From Pseudoruegeria sp. HB172150 (GTDB lineage: Bacteria > Pseudomonadota > Alphaproteobacteria > Rhodobacterales > Rhodobacteraceae), in the NCBI RefSeq assembly GCF_013184805.1, contig NZ_JAATNG010000007.1, positions 124,001-188,000 on the forward strand: DNA of 64,000 nucleotides, read 5' to 3'. Below are positions 43,850 through 52,189 of this stretch, in pieces. Below the pieces are notes generated by a model. It searched no databases. It was not told the DNA's origin and saw nothing but the letters and a program-made list of their open reading frames with translations. The position numbers and the translations under genes were made by a program. Numbering within the stretch: position 1 is the first letter of the stretch; every line of letters begins with the position of its first letter.

Positions 43850-43876
43850 GTCTCAATATTTCTTGAATTGTTGAGA
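43835..43876. promoter_or_regulatory. Divergent ArsR operator/promoter
   Basis: The inverted repeat TCTCAA (43851-43856) / TTGAGA (43871-43876), with imperfect extension inward, lies between the two start codons. For the minus strand (arsR), TTGCAT and AATATT are 17 bp apart. For the plus strand, TTGACT at 43835-43840 stands 16-17 bp from a weak -10 at TATTTC. The repeat covers both -10 regions, which fits autorepression by ArsR. Confidence 0.55.
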
Positions 43877-43895
43877 TATGCAAGGAGAATCGCCG

Positions 43896-44357
43896 ATGAC
43901 ACGTGCCCCCGCCTCCCTGCTGGCCCTTGCCGAAACGCTGGAAAGCGCCGATCCCGCCCTGCCCGTCCGGTTCCACGTGCAGGGCGCGGCGCTTGGCGAC
44001 GGCTACCACATCACCGAACTGAAACTGGCCGATATCGAAAGCATCGACTGCGGCGGCCGCCGCAACGCCTGGCGCGAGGCGCTGGTGCAGGTGCTCGACG
44101 GGCAGGATGGCGAAGCGTTGGTGGCCGGTAAGGTCGCATCGATCCTGCGGAAAGGCCTGGCGGCAATTCCGGGGCTGGCCGACGTGCCGTTTGCCGTCGA
44201 ATGCGCGCCGGGCAATCTGGGACTGTCCCGGTTCGCGCCGGGCAGGCCGGAAACGGCGGGCGGACAGATCGTGATCCCGCTGGAAAACGAACGCGCCCTC
44301 TGCAAACCGGCCATCGAGTCTGGCTGCTGCGCCCCAACGAACGCCTGCTGCGCCTAA
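43896..44357 (+). CDS. DUF6428-family cysteine-tailed protein
   Basis: A 153-residue soluble protein. I recall this type as DUF6428, found next to ArsR regulators. PVRFHVQGAALGDGYHITELKLADIESIDCGG is the core (given by its start and end residues P26 to G57), followed by an all-alpha/beta region. The C-terminus SGCCAPTNACCA carries a Cys-rich metal-binding tail like that of its ArsR partner. The ATG at 43896 is 8 nt after AAGGAG; an upstream ATG at 43878 would contain that site. It is probably controlled by ArsR. Function unknown. Confidence 0.72.
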   Translation: MTRAPASLLALAETLESADPALPVRFHVQGAALGDGYHITELKLADIESIDCGGRRNAWREALVQVLDGQDGEALVAGKVASILRKGLAAIPGLADVPFAVECAPGNLGLSRFAPGRPETAGGQIVIPLENERALCKPAIESGCCAPTNACCA

Positions 44358-44397
44358 GGCTGGGCGCGGCCCGACTATTCCAGTAAAACTTGCGCCC

Positions 44398-44892
44398 TCA
44401 GCGCCGCTTCGCCGCCCTCTTCAGCAGCATCTTCCGTTTCAGCGGGCTGAGATTGTCGAAGTACATCCGCCCGTTCAGATGGTCGATCTGGTGCTGCACC
44501 GAGGTCGCCCAAAGCTGCACGAAGTCGCGCTCCTCCACTTCGCCGTGATCGTTCAGGAACCGCACCGTCACCGCCCTCGGACGCTCCAGTCTGGCAGAGA
44601 CACCGGGCAGGCAGGGGCTCGCCTCCTCGTGCCCGCGCGGTTTGACCGAGGCGTGCAGGATCTCCGGGTTGGCCAGCCGCACCGCCTGACCGCGCTCTTC
44701 CGAGGCGTCCACCACAGCCAGCCGCAGCATCACACCGATCTGCGGCGCGGCGAGGCCCACGCCGGGCATCGCCTCCATCGTATCGATCATGTCGTCCCAG
44801 ATCGCGCGGATCTCGTCGGTGATCTCTTCCACGGGATCCGCAATCGTCTGCAGCCGCTTGTCTGGCCATTGCAGGATGGTCCGGGCGGTCAC
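44398..44892 (-). CDS. def: Peptide deformylase-like protein with altered active site
   Basis: A 164-residue protein of the peptide deformylase family, third of three tandem paralogues. The first motif GVGLAAPQIG (44-53) is intact. The second is altered: ASPCLPG keeps Cys94 but loses the EGCLS context. The third is HQIDH (134-138), so the catalytic Glu is Gln135, encoded at 44488-44490. The three metal ligands (Cys94, His134 and His138) remain. It is probably inactive or changed in chemistry, and may act as a partner or decoy. Its ATG overlaps the middle paralogue's stop by 4 bp. Confidence 0.88.
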   Translation of the reverse strand: MTARTILQWPDKRLQTIADPVEEITDEIRAIWDDMIDTMEAMPGVGLAAPQIGVMLRLAVVDASEERGQAVRLANPEILHASVKPRGHEEASPCLPGVSARLERPRAVTVRFLNDHGEVEERDFVQLWATSVQHQIDHLNGRMYFDNLSPLKRKMLLKRAAKRR

Positions 44893-45410
44893 ACGGTGCC
44901 CCCGTGCGCCGCAAGCTCCTTCAACTGCGGTTCCAACGCAGCAAGGCGCAGATGCGGAACGCGGTCGGTGATCAGTACGCCATCGAGATGGTCGTATTCA
45001 TGCTGCGCGCATCTGGCTTCCGGCCCGGTCAGGTGCCGCTCAACGGTCTCGCCATCGAGCGTGCGCCAAAGCAGCCGGATCTCCGCCGGACGCCGCACAT
45101 CCATCGGCAAGCCGGGGATCGACAAACACCCCTCCTCGCCGGTCGCCCGTTCCTCGGATTCCCAGACAATCTCCGGGTCGATAACCACCACCGGATCGCG
45201 TTCCGCTCCGTCCTTCCAGTGGCAGTCCATCACGAACAGACGCAGCCCGACGCCCACCTGCGGCGCGGCCAGCCCGCGCCCGGGCGCGTCGTACATGGTC
45301 TCGGCCATGTCCGCCGCCAGCCGGCGGATCTCGTCGGTGATCTCTCCCACCGGGCGGGCCACCTGCTTCAGGCGCTCGTCGCCATAGACCAGGACCGGCA
45401 GACGGCTCAC
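44889..45410 (-). CDS. def: Peptide deformylase (middle paralogue)
   Basis: Removes the N-formyl group from new proteins; 173 residues from the GTG at 45410. Motifs are GRGLAAPQVG, EEGCLSIPG and QHEYDHLDG, with all metal ligands and the catalytic Glu in place. The Arg in the first motif replaces the common Val/Ile, which may change the substrate pocket. The start overlaps the stop of the first paralogue (GTGA), and its stop overlaps the third. Confidence 0.93.
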   Translation of the reverse strand: MSRLPVLVYGDERLKQVARPVGEITDEIRRLAADMAETMYDAPGRGLAAPQVGVGLRLFVMDCHWKDGAERDPVVVIDPEIVWESEERATGEEGCLSIPGLPMDVRRPAEIRLLWRTLDGETVERHLTGPEARCAQHEYDHLDGVLITDRVPHLRLAALEPQLKELAAHGGTV

Positions 45411-45937
45411 AGCCGTGCCCTTTCCCGCTTCAGCTTGACCATCTTGCGGGTGATCATCTGGCGTTTCAGTGGCTTCAGGTAATCGATAAACAGCTTGCCG
45501 TTGAGATGGTCGATCTCGTGCTGAACACAGGTCGCCCAGAGCCCATCGAACTGTTCTTCCTGCGGCTTGCCGTCGATATCCAGCCAGGCGACGCTCACCT
45601 CGGCAGGACGCTCCACTTCGGCATATTGCTCGGGGATCGACAGGCAGCCTTCCTCGTAGGTGTTCATCTCCTCCGACGTCCAGGTGACCTCGGGATTGAT
45701 CAGCACCATCGGACGTGGCGCTGCATTCTCTTCTTTGACACAATCCATGACCAGAAGCCGCGTCATCTCGCCCACCTGCGGCGCAGCGAGCCCGATTCCG
45801 GGTGCCTCGTACATCGTCTGCAGCATGTCGTCGGCCAGCGCCCGGAGCTCCGGCGTGAACTCGGCGACGGGCGGGCAGACCTTTTTCAGGCGCGGATCTG
45901 GGTGGATCAGGATGTCTCTCACGGTCATGGGACGCAT
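45407..45937 (-). CDS. def: Peptide deformylase (first paralogue)
   Basis: A 176-residue canonical deformylase and the first gene of the three. Motifs GIGLAAPQVG, EEGCLSIPE and QHEIDHLNG are all standard, so this is the likely housekeeping enzyme. Starts at 45937 or at the ATG at 45928 are both possible; neither has a clear ribosome site. It is divergent from the MalY-type gene, and the 94 bp between them hold both promoters. Confidence 0.96.
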   Translation of the reverse strand: MRPMTVRDILIHPDPRLKKVCPPVAEFTPELRALADDMLQTMYEAPGIGLAAPQVGEMTRLLVMDCVKEENAAPRPMVLINPEVTWTSEEMNTYEEGCLSIPEQYAEVERPAEVSVAWLDIDGKPQEEQFDGLWATCVQHEIDHLNGKLFIDYLKPLKRQMITRKMVKLKRERARL

Positions 45938-46031
45938 TTAGGTCAAGCAGTTGCGAGGCGCAATGTTACTTGCGCCCGCCGGTCAGGGGGATAGCTTGCC
46001 CCGGCACTCACTGAACGACAGGACACGACTT

Positions 46032-47201
46032 ATGAACTTCGACGAGATCCGGGACCGGAGCGGTATCGATTCCTCGAAATGGGGACGCATGGAAGAGTTT
46101 TCCGGGGTTTCGCCGACGGACGGCATCGCGATGTGGGTCGCGGACATGGATTTCGGCTGCGCCCCGGCGATCCGAGAGGCGGTGCGCCGCGAGGCGGAAC
46201 ACGGGTTTTTCGGCTATTTCGGCGACCCATCTTCGGTCAGCGAGGCGATCTCGGGCTGGATGACCGACCGGCACGGCTGGGCGGTCGACCCGAAATGGAT
46301 CAGCTACAGCACCGGGGTTGTCGCCGGCTTCGGCCAGGTGCTGGAGGCATACACCGAACGCGGCGACGGTGTAGTCCTGTTCTCGCCGGTCTACCACGCG
46401 TTCTTCTACAAGCTGCAGGCGATGGGGCGCGAGATCGTGCAGTCCGAACTCGTCAACAACGACGGCCGCTACGAGATGGACCTCGATGCGCTGGAAGATC
46501 TGGTGACCGACCGGGTCAAGGCTGTGGTGCTCTGCTCGCCGCACAATCCCGGCGGCCGGCTGTGGGAGGCGGAAGAAATCTCGGCACTGGCCGATTTCTG
46601 CGTCAAGCATGACCTGATCCTGATCTCGGACGAGATCCACATGGACCTCGTCTTTCCCGATTCGAAGCATGTGCCAACTGCCATCGCCGCACCGCGGGCG
46701 AAGGACCGGCTGGTGACCCTGACCGCTGCCTCCAAGGGCTTCAATATCGCCGGCGGCGAGACAGGGTTCATCATTGCCGAGGACGAGGAGATCCGGAAAC
46801 GGCTGGAACCGGTGCAGAAATACATGTCGGGCCCGCCGAACCGCTTTGGCATGATCATGGTCCGCGCGGCACTGACCAGCGGCGGCGACTGGAGTGACGC
46901 GGTACGCGCCTATCTCAAGGACAACTTCGACCTCTGGCGCGAGCACATCGAGGGCATACCGGGCGTCCGCGTCATGGACATGAAATCGACCTATCTGACC
47001 TGGATCGATTTCTCACGCACCGGGCTGCTGCCCGGGCAGACATCCGACCGGATCCGCAAGGATGCTAAGATTGCGATGAGCCCAGGCGCACAGTTCGGCA
47101 TGGGCGGCGACCATTTCCACCGCTTCAATATCGCCATGCCGCGCCCGCTGCTTATCGAGGCTATCGAGCGGATGGAACGCGCCTTCGGCGACCTTCAGTA
47201 A
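46032..47201 (+). CDS. MalY/PatB-type PLP-dependent C-S lyase / aminotransferase
   Basis: Fold-type I PLP enzyme of 389 residues. The MalY/PatB group cleaves cystathionine or cysteine S-conjugates. Family features are GIAMWVADMDFGCAPAI at the start, CSPHNPGGRLWE, SDEIHMDLVFPDSKH, and the PLP lysine in TAASKGFNIAGGET. No signal peptide. The ATG at 46032 is preferred; longer in-frame starts lack support. It is convergent with the next gene, and their stop codons abut with no gap. Confidence 0.9.
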   Translation: MNFDEIRDRSGIDSSKWGRMEEFSGVSPTDGIAMWVADMDFGCAPAIREAVRREAEHGFFGYFGDPSSVSEAISGWMTDRHGWAVDPKWISYSTGVVAGFGQVLEAYTERGDGVVLFSPVYHAFFYKLQAMGREIVQSELVNNDGRYEMDLDALEDLVTDRVKAVVLCSPHNPGGRLWEAEEISALADFCVKHDLILISDEIHMDLVFPDSKHVPTAIAAPRAKDRLVTLTAASKGFNIAGGETGFIIAEDEEIRKRLEPVQKYMSGPPNRFGMIMVRAALTSGGDWSDAVRAYLKDNFDLWREHIEGIPGVRVMDMKSTYLTWIDFSRTGLLPGQTSDRIRKDAKIAMSPGAQFGMGGDHFHRFNIAMPRPLLIEAIERMERAFGDLQ

Positions 47202-47555
47202 TCAGTCGGGAGACCCCAGAAGCGCGACGGGCGCATTCTCGTCGCGCACGAAGTCCAGCGGCGCCTTGTCGACAGCGGCTGTGTTGCGCTTAAACTCATA
47301 GACCATCTCGCCATTCTCTTCGGCGCTGGCAACGATCAGAGCCTGATACAGGTGCTGCCCACCGTTGTAGAGGTCGACAAAGCCGCGCAGATGCGGCGCA
47401 TCGTGCCTGTCCAGCGCAAAGCCGTCTTCCCAGTAACGCAGCACACGGAACAGTTCATCGCCCACCCGCACGCGCAGGCGGCTCTTTTTCTTGAGGTCCG
47501 CCTTGCGGGCAGCCTCCAGCCCTTCGAGGACCTCCTTTGGCAGGTAGTCGGTCAT
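47202..47555 (-). CDS. Conserved hypothetical protein
   Basis: A 117-residue, soluble, acidic protein that I do not recognise. It has an alpha-helical basic start (VLEGLEAARKADLKKKSRLRV, residues 9-29). A beta-rich body follows, with VGDELFRVLRYWEDGFALD, DLYNGGQHLYQALIVAS and GEMVYEFKR; the last part suggests a PilZ- or OB-like small barrel. The ATG at 47555 is 6 nt after GGAGGGG. It lies 82 bp downstream of cobM on the same strand, past a small hairpin, so it may or may not belong to that operon. Confidence 0.7.
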   Translation of the reverse strand: MTDYLPKEVLEGLEAARKADLKKKSRLRVRVGDELFRVLRYWEDGFALDRHDAPHLRGFVDLYNGGQHLYQALIVASAEENGEMVYEFKRNTAAVDKAPLDFVRDENAPVALLGSPD

Positions 47556-47613
47556 CGTGTACCCCTCCATTGGGGAAATGAATCGCGCCATATTTGGATT
47601 CGGTCAAGTTAAC

Positions 47614-47630
47614 TTTCGGTAAACCCGAAA
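47614..47630 (-). terminator. Small hairpin after cobM
   Basis: On the minus strand, TTTCGG / CCGAAA with a 5-nt loop, placed directly after the cobM stop codon. No T-run follows (GTTAAC), so it would be a weak terminator or a 3'-end stabiliser at the end of the cobalamin operon. Confidence 0.35.
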
Positions 47631-47637
47631 CTAGGTG

Positions 47638-48402
47638 CTATTTCGCAACCGGCCGCAGCACGTGGGGGTGGTGCGGATCGTAGAGCGCACTGTCGCGAAA
47701 GTCGCGGCCGCGCGCCAGCGCCGGACCGACGAGGATCAGCGCGGTACGCGTGATCTTCTCTGCCCGCGCTTTTTCCCGCAGGTCCGACAGCGTGCCACGG
47801 ATCAGGATCTGATCGGGCCAGCCGACGCGATAGGCGATCACCGCCGGGCAATCGGCCCCATAGTAAGGAATGAGCTGTCGCTCGATCTCCCGCAACGCCC
47901 GAATGCCAAGGTGGATCGCCAGCGTCGCGCCGGTGCGCGCGAAATTCTCCAGCGTTTCGCCGGCCGGCATCGCGGTGGATTTCATCGACATCCGGGTCAG
48001 GACGACCGATTGCGCGATCTCAGGGATCGTCAGTTCCTGCCCCAGCGCCGCGGCAGCAGCGGCATAGGCCGGTACGCCCGGCACGATCTCGTACGCGATG
48101 CCGTCCACCTCCAGCCGCCGGATCTGTTCGGCGATGGCGCCGTAGAGCGACGGATCGCCCGAATGTACCCGCGCTACGTCCTGCCCGCGCGCCTGCGCCG
48201 CTACGATTTCCGCGTGGGTTTCGTCCAGCGTCATCGGCGCCGTGTCCATCACTCGCGCTCCTTCCGGCGCCCGCGCAACCACATCCGAGGGCACAAGCGA
48301 ACCGGCGTAGAGGCAGACTGGGCAGCTCTCGATGATCCGCGCCGCTTTCAGCGTCAGCAGTTCCGGGTCCCCGGGGCCCGCGCCGACGAAAAACACCGTC
48401 AT
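47638..48402 (-). CDS. cobM: Precorrin-4 C11-methyltransferase
   Basis: SAM-dependent methylase of the corrin ring, 254 residues. The family motif is FFVGAGPGDPELLTLKAA near the start, with VARVHSGDPSLYGAIAEQI and YEIVPGVPAYAAAAAALG. The ATG at 48402 is preferred over a GTG at 48411. It is the last cobalamin gene of the minus-strand arm, 42 bp after the CbiG-CobJ gene. Confidence 0.94.
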   Translation of the reverse strand: MTVFFVGAGPGDPELLTLKAARIIESCPVCLYAGSLVPSDVVARAPEGARVMDTAPMTLDETHAEIVAAQARGQDVARVHSGDPSLYGAIAEQIRRLEVDGIAYEIVPGVPAYAAAAAALGQELTIPEIAQSVVLTRMSMKSTAMPAGETLENFARTGATLAIHLGIRALREIERQLIPYYGADCPAVIAYRVGWPDQILIRGTLSDLREKARAEKITRTALILVGPALARGRDFRDSALYDPHHPHVLRPVAK

Positions 48403-48444
48403 GAAAGCCACCCGGCTCGGTCGAAACGGGCCGATTGCGGCATA

Positions 48445-50292
48445 TCACCCCGCATCCGACAGATCCCCGTCGATCTTGCGCGCATAACCGCGCGGCGTGT
48501 ACATCCGCGGCCCCTCACTGGAGGCCCAGAGCCGCGACTGCGATGACCCGACGAGCACCACGGTCAGCATGTCGACCTCGTCTACCTGCAGCTCCTCCAG
48601 CCGCCGGTACCGCAGTTCTTCTTCCGGCCGCCCCAGAGAGGACGCCAGCAGTACTGGGCAATCACCGGGCCGATGCCGCAAAAGGATATCCCGCGCCAGC
48701 GCCAGCAGATCTCGGCGGCGCTTCGACACAGGGTTGTAGAAGGCGATCACGAAGTCCCCCTCGGCGGCGGCCCGGATCCGCCGCAGGATATCTTCGCGCG
48801 GTGTCAGAAGGTCCGACAGTGAGATCGCGCAGAAATCGTGACCCAGCGGCGCGCCCGCCCGAGCCGCCGCTGCCTGCAGCGCCGACACGCCGGGCGCCGA
48901 GATCACCTCCACCCGTCGCGCTGCGTCGGACACGCCATGACTCTCGCGGTCCAGCAGTTCGAAGACCAGCGCGCCCATCGCGTAGATCCCGGCATCGCCC
49001 GAGCAGATCAGCGACACGTCGCGACCCTCTCCGGCGCGCTCCAGTGCGAAACGGCAGCGGTCTTCCTCACCGCCCAGCGGGAAATCGTGGCGAGGCTTGC
49101 CCGCCGCCAGCGGACCCAGAAGGTCGATATAGAGACCGTAGCCGACAAGTTCGTTCGCCTCCGCGATCAACCGCGACGCCTCGGGCGTGCGCCATGTCGC
49201 TTGCCCCGGCCCGATGCCGACCAGCGACAGCCGCCCACGCCTGCGCCCGGTGAAGGCCGTGATTGCATTTGGGGCCCGCGCCACCGCGCAGGTGGCATTG
49301 GCGCTCTTGCGCTTTTCCATCGCCAGCAACGATTCCGCGCCTGCCGCCGCCAGCGCTGCGCCCTCGGCGACCCCGTGACAGCCGACTTCGGAAAAGACCA
49401 CCTCGGACGGGTTCGCCAGTCGCGGTGCCTCAGCCTCCAAAGTCTCGGCCTCGAAGAACCGCAATGGCACGTCCAGCCGCGCCGCCAGCGCCAGAATCGC
49501 CGGCTCATCGGCCTTCAGGACGATGGTATTGACCGACGCGACGGACTGCTCCGGCACTTCGGCCTCGACCAGCGCAGCGCTTACCAGCCGCCAGAGTTCA
49601 TCAGGCGGGCAGTTCCGCGCGCAGCCGACGCCCAGCGCATGGTCCTGCCGGTGATAGGTCAGGAACGGCGCCCGCAGGTCGGGCTTGCCGCCCTCCAGCC
49701 GGAACAGCACCGCCATCGACGGCCCGCGCATCACCGCGGGAAAAGCGCCTGTCGTCACGTTCGGCGCAGCGACGAGCGGCGTCATCCATTCGAACCCGCC
49801 GGCCAGTCCATAGCTGTCCCCGGCCAGCAGCCCAGCCATGACCTCACGCGCGTCCTCCGGGTTCTCCAGCCGGAAGCCTGCTGGCGGCGCATCCAGCGCG
49901 ACACCCAATGCCACATCCCCTGCCGTGGTGACTGCGGCGGTCCCCGACAGGGCCTCTGCGATCTGTTTCGCGAGCCGGTTCGCGCCGCGATGCCCGCCCA
50001 GCAGAGGCACCACCACGGCGCCATCGTCGGACACGGAAATCACCGGCGGCTCGCCCTGCTTGTCGGACAGCAGCGGGGCAACCGCGCGGATCAGGATGCC
50101 GCTGGCGCAGACGCCGATCACCGGCGTCCCCGACGCGAACAGGTCCCGCGCATGATCCAGTGCGTTCGGGAAGAACACGTCGGCTTCGTCAACACGCCCC
50201 TCGCGCCCGTGCAGGGACGCATCCAGAGCATCCGCTACCTTCCGCGCCACGGGTGCGCCGGAGCGCGACAGCGCCAGAACGACTGGTGTCAC
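48445..50292 (-). CDS. cobJ: CbiG-CobJ fusion (cobalamin protein CbiG/CobE + precorrin-3B C17-methyltransferase)
   Basis: A two-part protein of about 615 residues. The N-terminal half has CbiG features: VCASGILIRAVAPLL, SDDGAVVVPLLGGHRGANRLA, and a CobE-like CARNCPPDELWRLV module. The C-terminal half from about residue 355 is a SAM methylase with VGIGPGQATWRTPEA, VGYGLYIDLLGPL and CSGDAGIYAMGALVFELL, which is CobJ, the ring-contraction methylase. CbiG is classed with the early-cobalt route, yet the neighbours carry aerobic-route enzymes. The GTG at 50292 overlaps the cobI stop (GTGA); the GTG at 50298 is an alternative. Confidence 0.92.
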   Translation of the reverse strand: MTPVVLALSRSGAPVARKVADALDASLHGREGRVDEADVFFPNALDHARDLFASGTPVIGVCASGILIRAVAPLLSDKQGEPPVISVSDDGAVVVPLLGGHRGANRLAKQIAEALSGTAAVTTAGDVALGVALDAPPAGFRLENPEDAREVMAGLLAGDSYGLAGGFEWMTPLVAAPNVTTGAFPAVMRGPSMAVLFRLEGGKPDLRAPFLTYHRQDHALGVGCARNCPPDELWRLVSAALVEAEVPEQSVASVNTIVLKADEPAILALAARLDVPLRFFEAETLEAEAPRLANPSEVVFSEVGCHGVAEGAALAAAGAESLLAMEKRKSANATCAVARAPNAITAFTGRRRGRLSLVGIGPGQATWRTPEASRLIAEANELVGYGLYIDLLGPLAAGKPRHDFPLGGEEDRCRFALERAGEGRDVSLICSGDAGIYAMGALVFELLDRESHGVSDAARRVEVISAPGVSALQAAAARAGAPLGHDFCAISLSDLLTPREDILRRIRAAAEGDFVIAFYNPVSKRRRDLLALARDILLRHRPGDCPVLLASSLGRPEEELRYRRLEELQVDEVDMLTVVLVGSSQSRLWASSEGPRMYTPRGYARKIDGDLSDAG

Positions 50293-50990
50293 AACCACGG
50301 GTCCGCACCCTTGGTCAGCAGTATCATCGAGAAATACGGCGCCGCATCCGGCGCTCCGGCCAGCGGGAGCACCCGTTCACCGGCCATCGTCGCGCGCTCC
50401 ACATAGATCGCCTGCTCCGCCAGTCCCAGCCGGTCCAGCACCGCGCGGATGCGCGGCAGGTGCCGTCCGACTTTCAGGATCGCAAGGCTCTCCGCCCCGG
50501 CGATACGCCATTCCAGCTCGTCATCCGGCAGAGGGCCGGGCAGCACCGTCACCCGCTCGTTCCGCGCCGCCAGCGGCATCGCGGCGCGGGCAGCGCAGGC
50601 GGTCAGGGACGTCACACCCGGCACGACCTCCACCGCGAATTCGCCTTTAAGCCGCGCGTGCAGATACATGAAGGAGCCGTAGAAGAATGGGTCACCCTCG
50701 CACAGGCACACCACGTCGTCGCCTGCCTTCAGCGTCTCGCGGATTTCCGAAGCCGCCGCGTCGTACGCCGCCTGCGCCGGTTCACGCTCCCGCGTCATCG
50801 GGATGTCCATCACGATCTCCCGCGCCGTCTCGGGGATCAGGTCGGCGGCAATCGACCGCGCCAGGCTCTCCGACCCTGCCAGCGCCGGATAGGCCACGAC
50901 CCGCGCGGTCTCAATCAGCCGCGCCGCCTTTCGCGTGATCAGTTCCGGGTCGCCCGGACCCAGACCGACGCCATAAAGTGTGCCGCTCAT
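50289..50990 (-). CDS. cobI: Precorrin-2 C20-methyltransferase
   Basis: Methylates C20 of precorrin-2; 233 residues. TLYGVGLGPGDPELITRKA is the start signature, with VVCLCEGDPFFYGSFMYLH and VVPGVTSLTACAA following. The ATG at 50990 overlaps the cobL stop (ATGA). It is placed before the CbiG-CobJ gene, which matches the order of steps C20 then C17. Confidence 0.94.
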   Translation of the reverse strand: MSGTLYGVGLGPGDPELITRKAARLIETARVVAYPALAGSESLARSIAADLIPETAREIVMDIPMTREREPAQAAYDAAASEIRETLKAGDDVVCLCEGDPFFYGSFMYLHARLKGEFAVEVVPGVTSLTACAARAAMPLAARNERVTVLPGPLPDDELEWRIAGAESLAILKVGRHLPRIRAVLDRLGLAEQAIYVERATMAGERVLPLAGAPDAAPYFSMILLTKGADPWL

Positions 50991-52189
50991 CGCTTGACGA
51001 GGCTCCATTGCGTCACCGGCATCAGCGGCCGCCAGCCGGTCAATCCGCCCACCGGTTCCGCCCGGTGAACCAACAGCTTCACCAACTGCCCGCCATGCTC
51101 CTTGTGCAGCGCCAGCAGTTCCGCCTCGGATTCCAACGTCACCGCGTTGGCGACCAGCCGGCCCAGCGGCTTCAGTGCCGCCCAGGCGGCGTTGAAGACC
51201 TCGACTGACAGGCCCCCGCCGATGAAGATCGCGTCCGGCGCTTCCAGACCGGTCAGAGCCTCCGGTGCTTCTCCCGCGATGAGCTCCAGCCGGGGGGTGC
51301 CCAGCGCCAGCGCGTTGGCGGCGGCCATCTCGCGCCGGTCCGGGCGCGGCTCTATGCCGATGGCGCGGGCGTATCGGGCGGCGCGCATCCACTCGACGGC
51401 GATAGAGCCGCAGCCGGTCCCGATATCCCACAGCAGCGCCGCGCGCATCGGCATCAGTTTCGCCAGCGTCGCTGCACGCACCTCCTGCTTGGTCATCGTG
51501 CCGTCGTTGCGGAACAGGTCATCCGACAGCCCCGGCACTCGCGGCAGCAGCGCCGCATCCGGCGCGGCAATACACTCGACAGCCAGCGTATTGAAGGCGG
51601 GCACCTGCTTGTCCCAGGTTTCCGCGACGCCGTCGAACCGCTGTTCTCTGTCGCCGCCCATTGCAGCGAAGACGGTCATCCGAGATTGTCCGAATCCGCG
51701 CTCCGTCAGGAACCGGGCGATCTGCGCCGGCGTCTCCTCGCCCGTGGTCAGGATCAAAAGCCGCGCATCGGGCTGGATGAAAGCGATCATCTGTTCGACC
51801 GGGCGGCCATGTACCGTCAGCGTCTCGACATCGGCCAGCGACCAACCCATCCGGGCCGAGGCGAGCTGAAACGCCGACAGCTGCGGGTGAAACACGATCT
51901 CCGATGCCGGAATCCCGCGGGTGATCCGCGCTCCGACCGAGAACCACAGCGGATCGCCTGTCACCAGCACAACCGCACGGCGGCCTTGCAGCCCCCGGAT
52001 CGTCTCGATCATCGCGTCGAAAGGGCTGGGCCAGGCGATGCGCTCGGCGCTGACTGTCTCCGACAGATCATGATGCCGGTCGCCGCCGACGATTACCTCG
52101 GCGGCCTCTACCACAGCGCGGGTAGCGGGCGTCAGCCCTGCCAGCCCGTCCTCACCGATGCCAACGACATGCAGCCATGGGGCGCTCAT
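50987..52189 (-). CDS. cobL: Precorrin-6Y C5,15-methyltransferase (decarboxylating)
   Basis: A 400-residue two-domain enzyme. The N-terminal CbiE methylase part contains VVGIGEDGLAGLTPATRAV and VTGDPLWFSVGARI. The C-terminal CbiT part, from about residue 210, contains MTKQEVRAATLAKL and LWDIGTGCGSIAVEWMR and carries out decarboxylation and C15 methylation. The ATG is 7 nt after GGAGG, and the gene overlaps cobH by 4 bp and cobI by 4 bp. Confidence 0.94.
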   Translation of the reverse strand: MSAPWLHVVGIGEDGLAGLTPATRAVVEAAEVIVGGDRHHDLSETVSAERIAWPSPFDAMIETIRGLQGRRAVVLVTGDPLWFSVGARITRGIPASEIVFHPQLSAFQLASARMGWSLADVETLTVHGRPVEQMIAFIQPDARLLILTTGEETPAQIARFLTERGFGQSRMTVFAAMGGDREQRFDGVAETWDKQVPAFNTLAVECIAAPDAALLPRVPGLSDDLFRNDGTMTKQEVRAATLAKLMPMRAALLWDIGTGCGSIAVEWMRAARYARAIGIEPRPDRREMAAANALALGTPRLELIAGEAPEALTGLEAPDAIFIGGGLSVEVFNAAWAALKPLGRLVANAVTLESEAELLALHKEHGGQLVKLLVHRAEPVGGLTGWRPLMPVTQWSLVKR

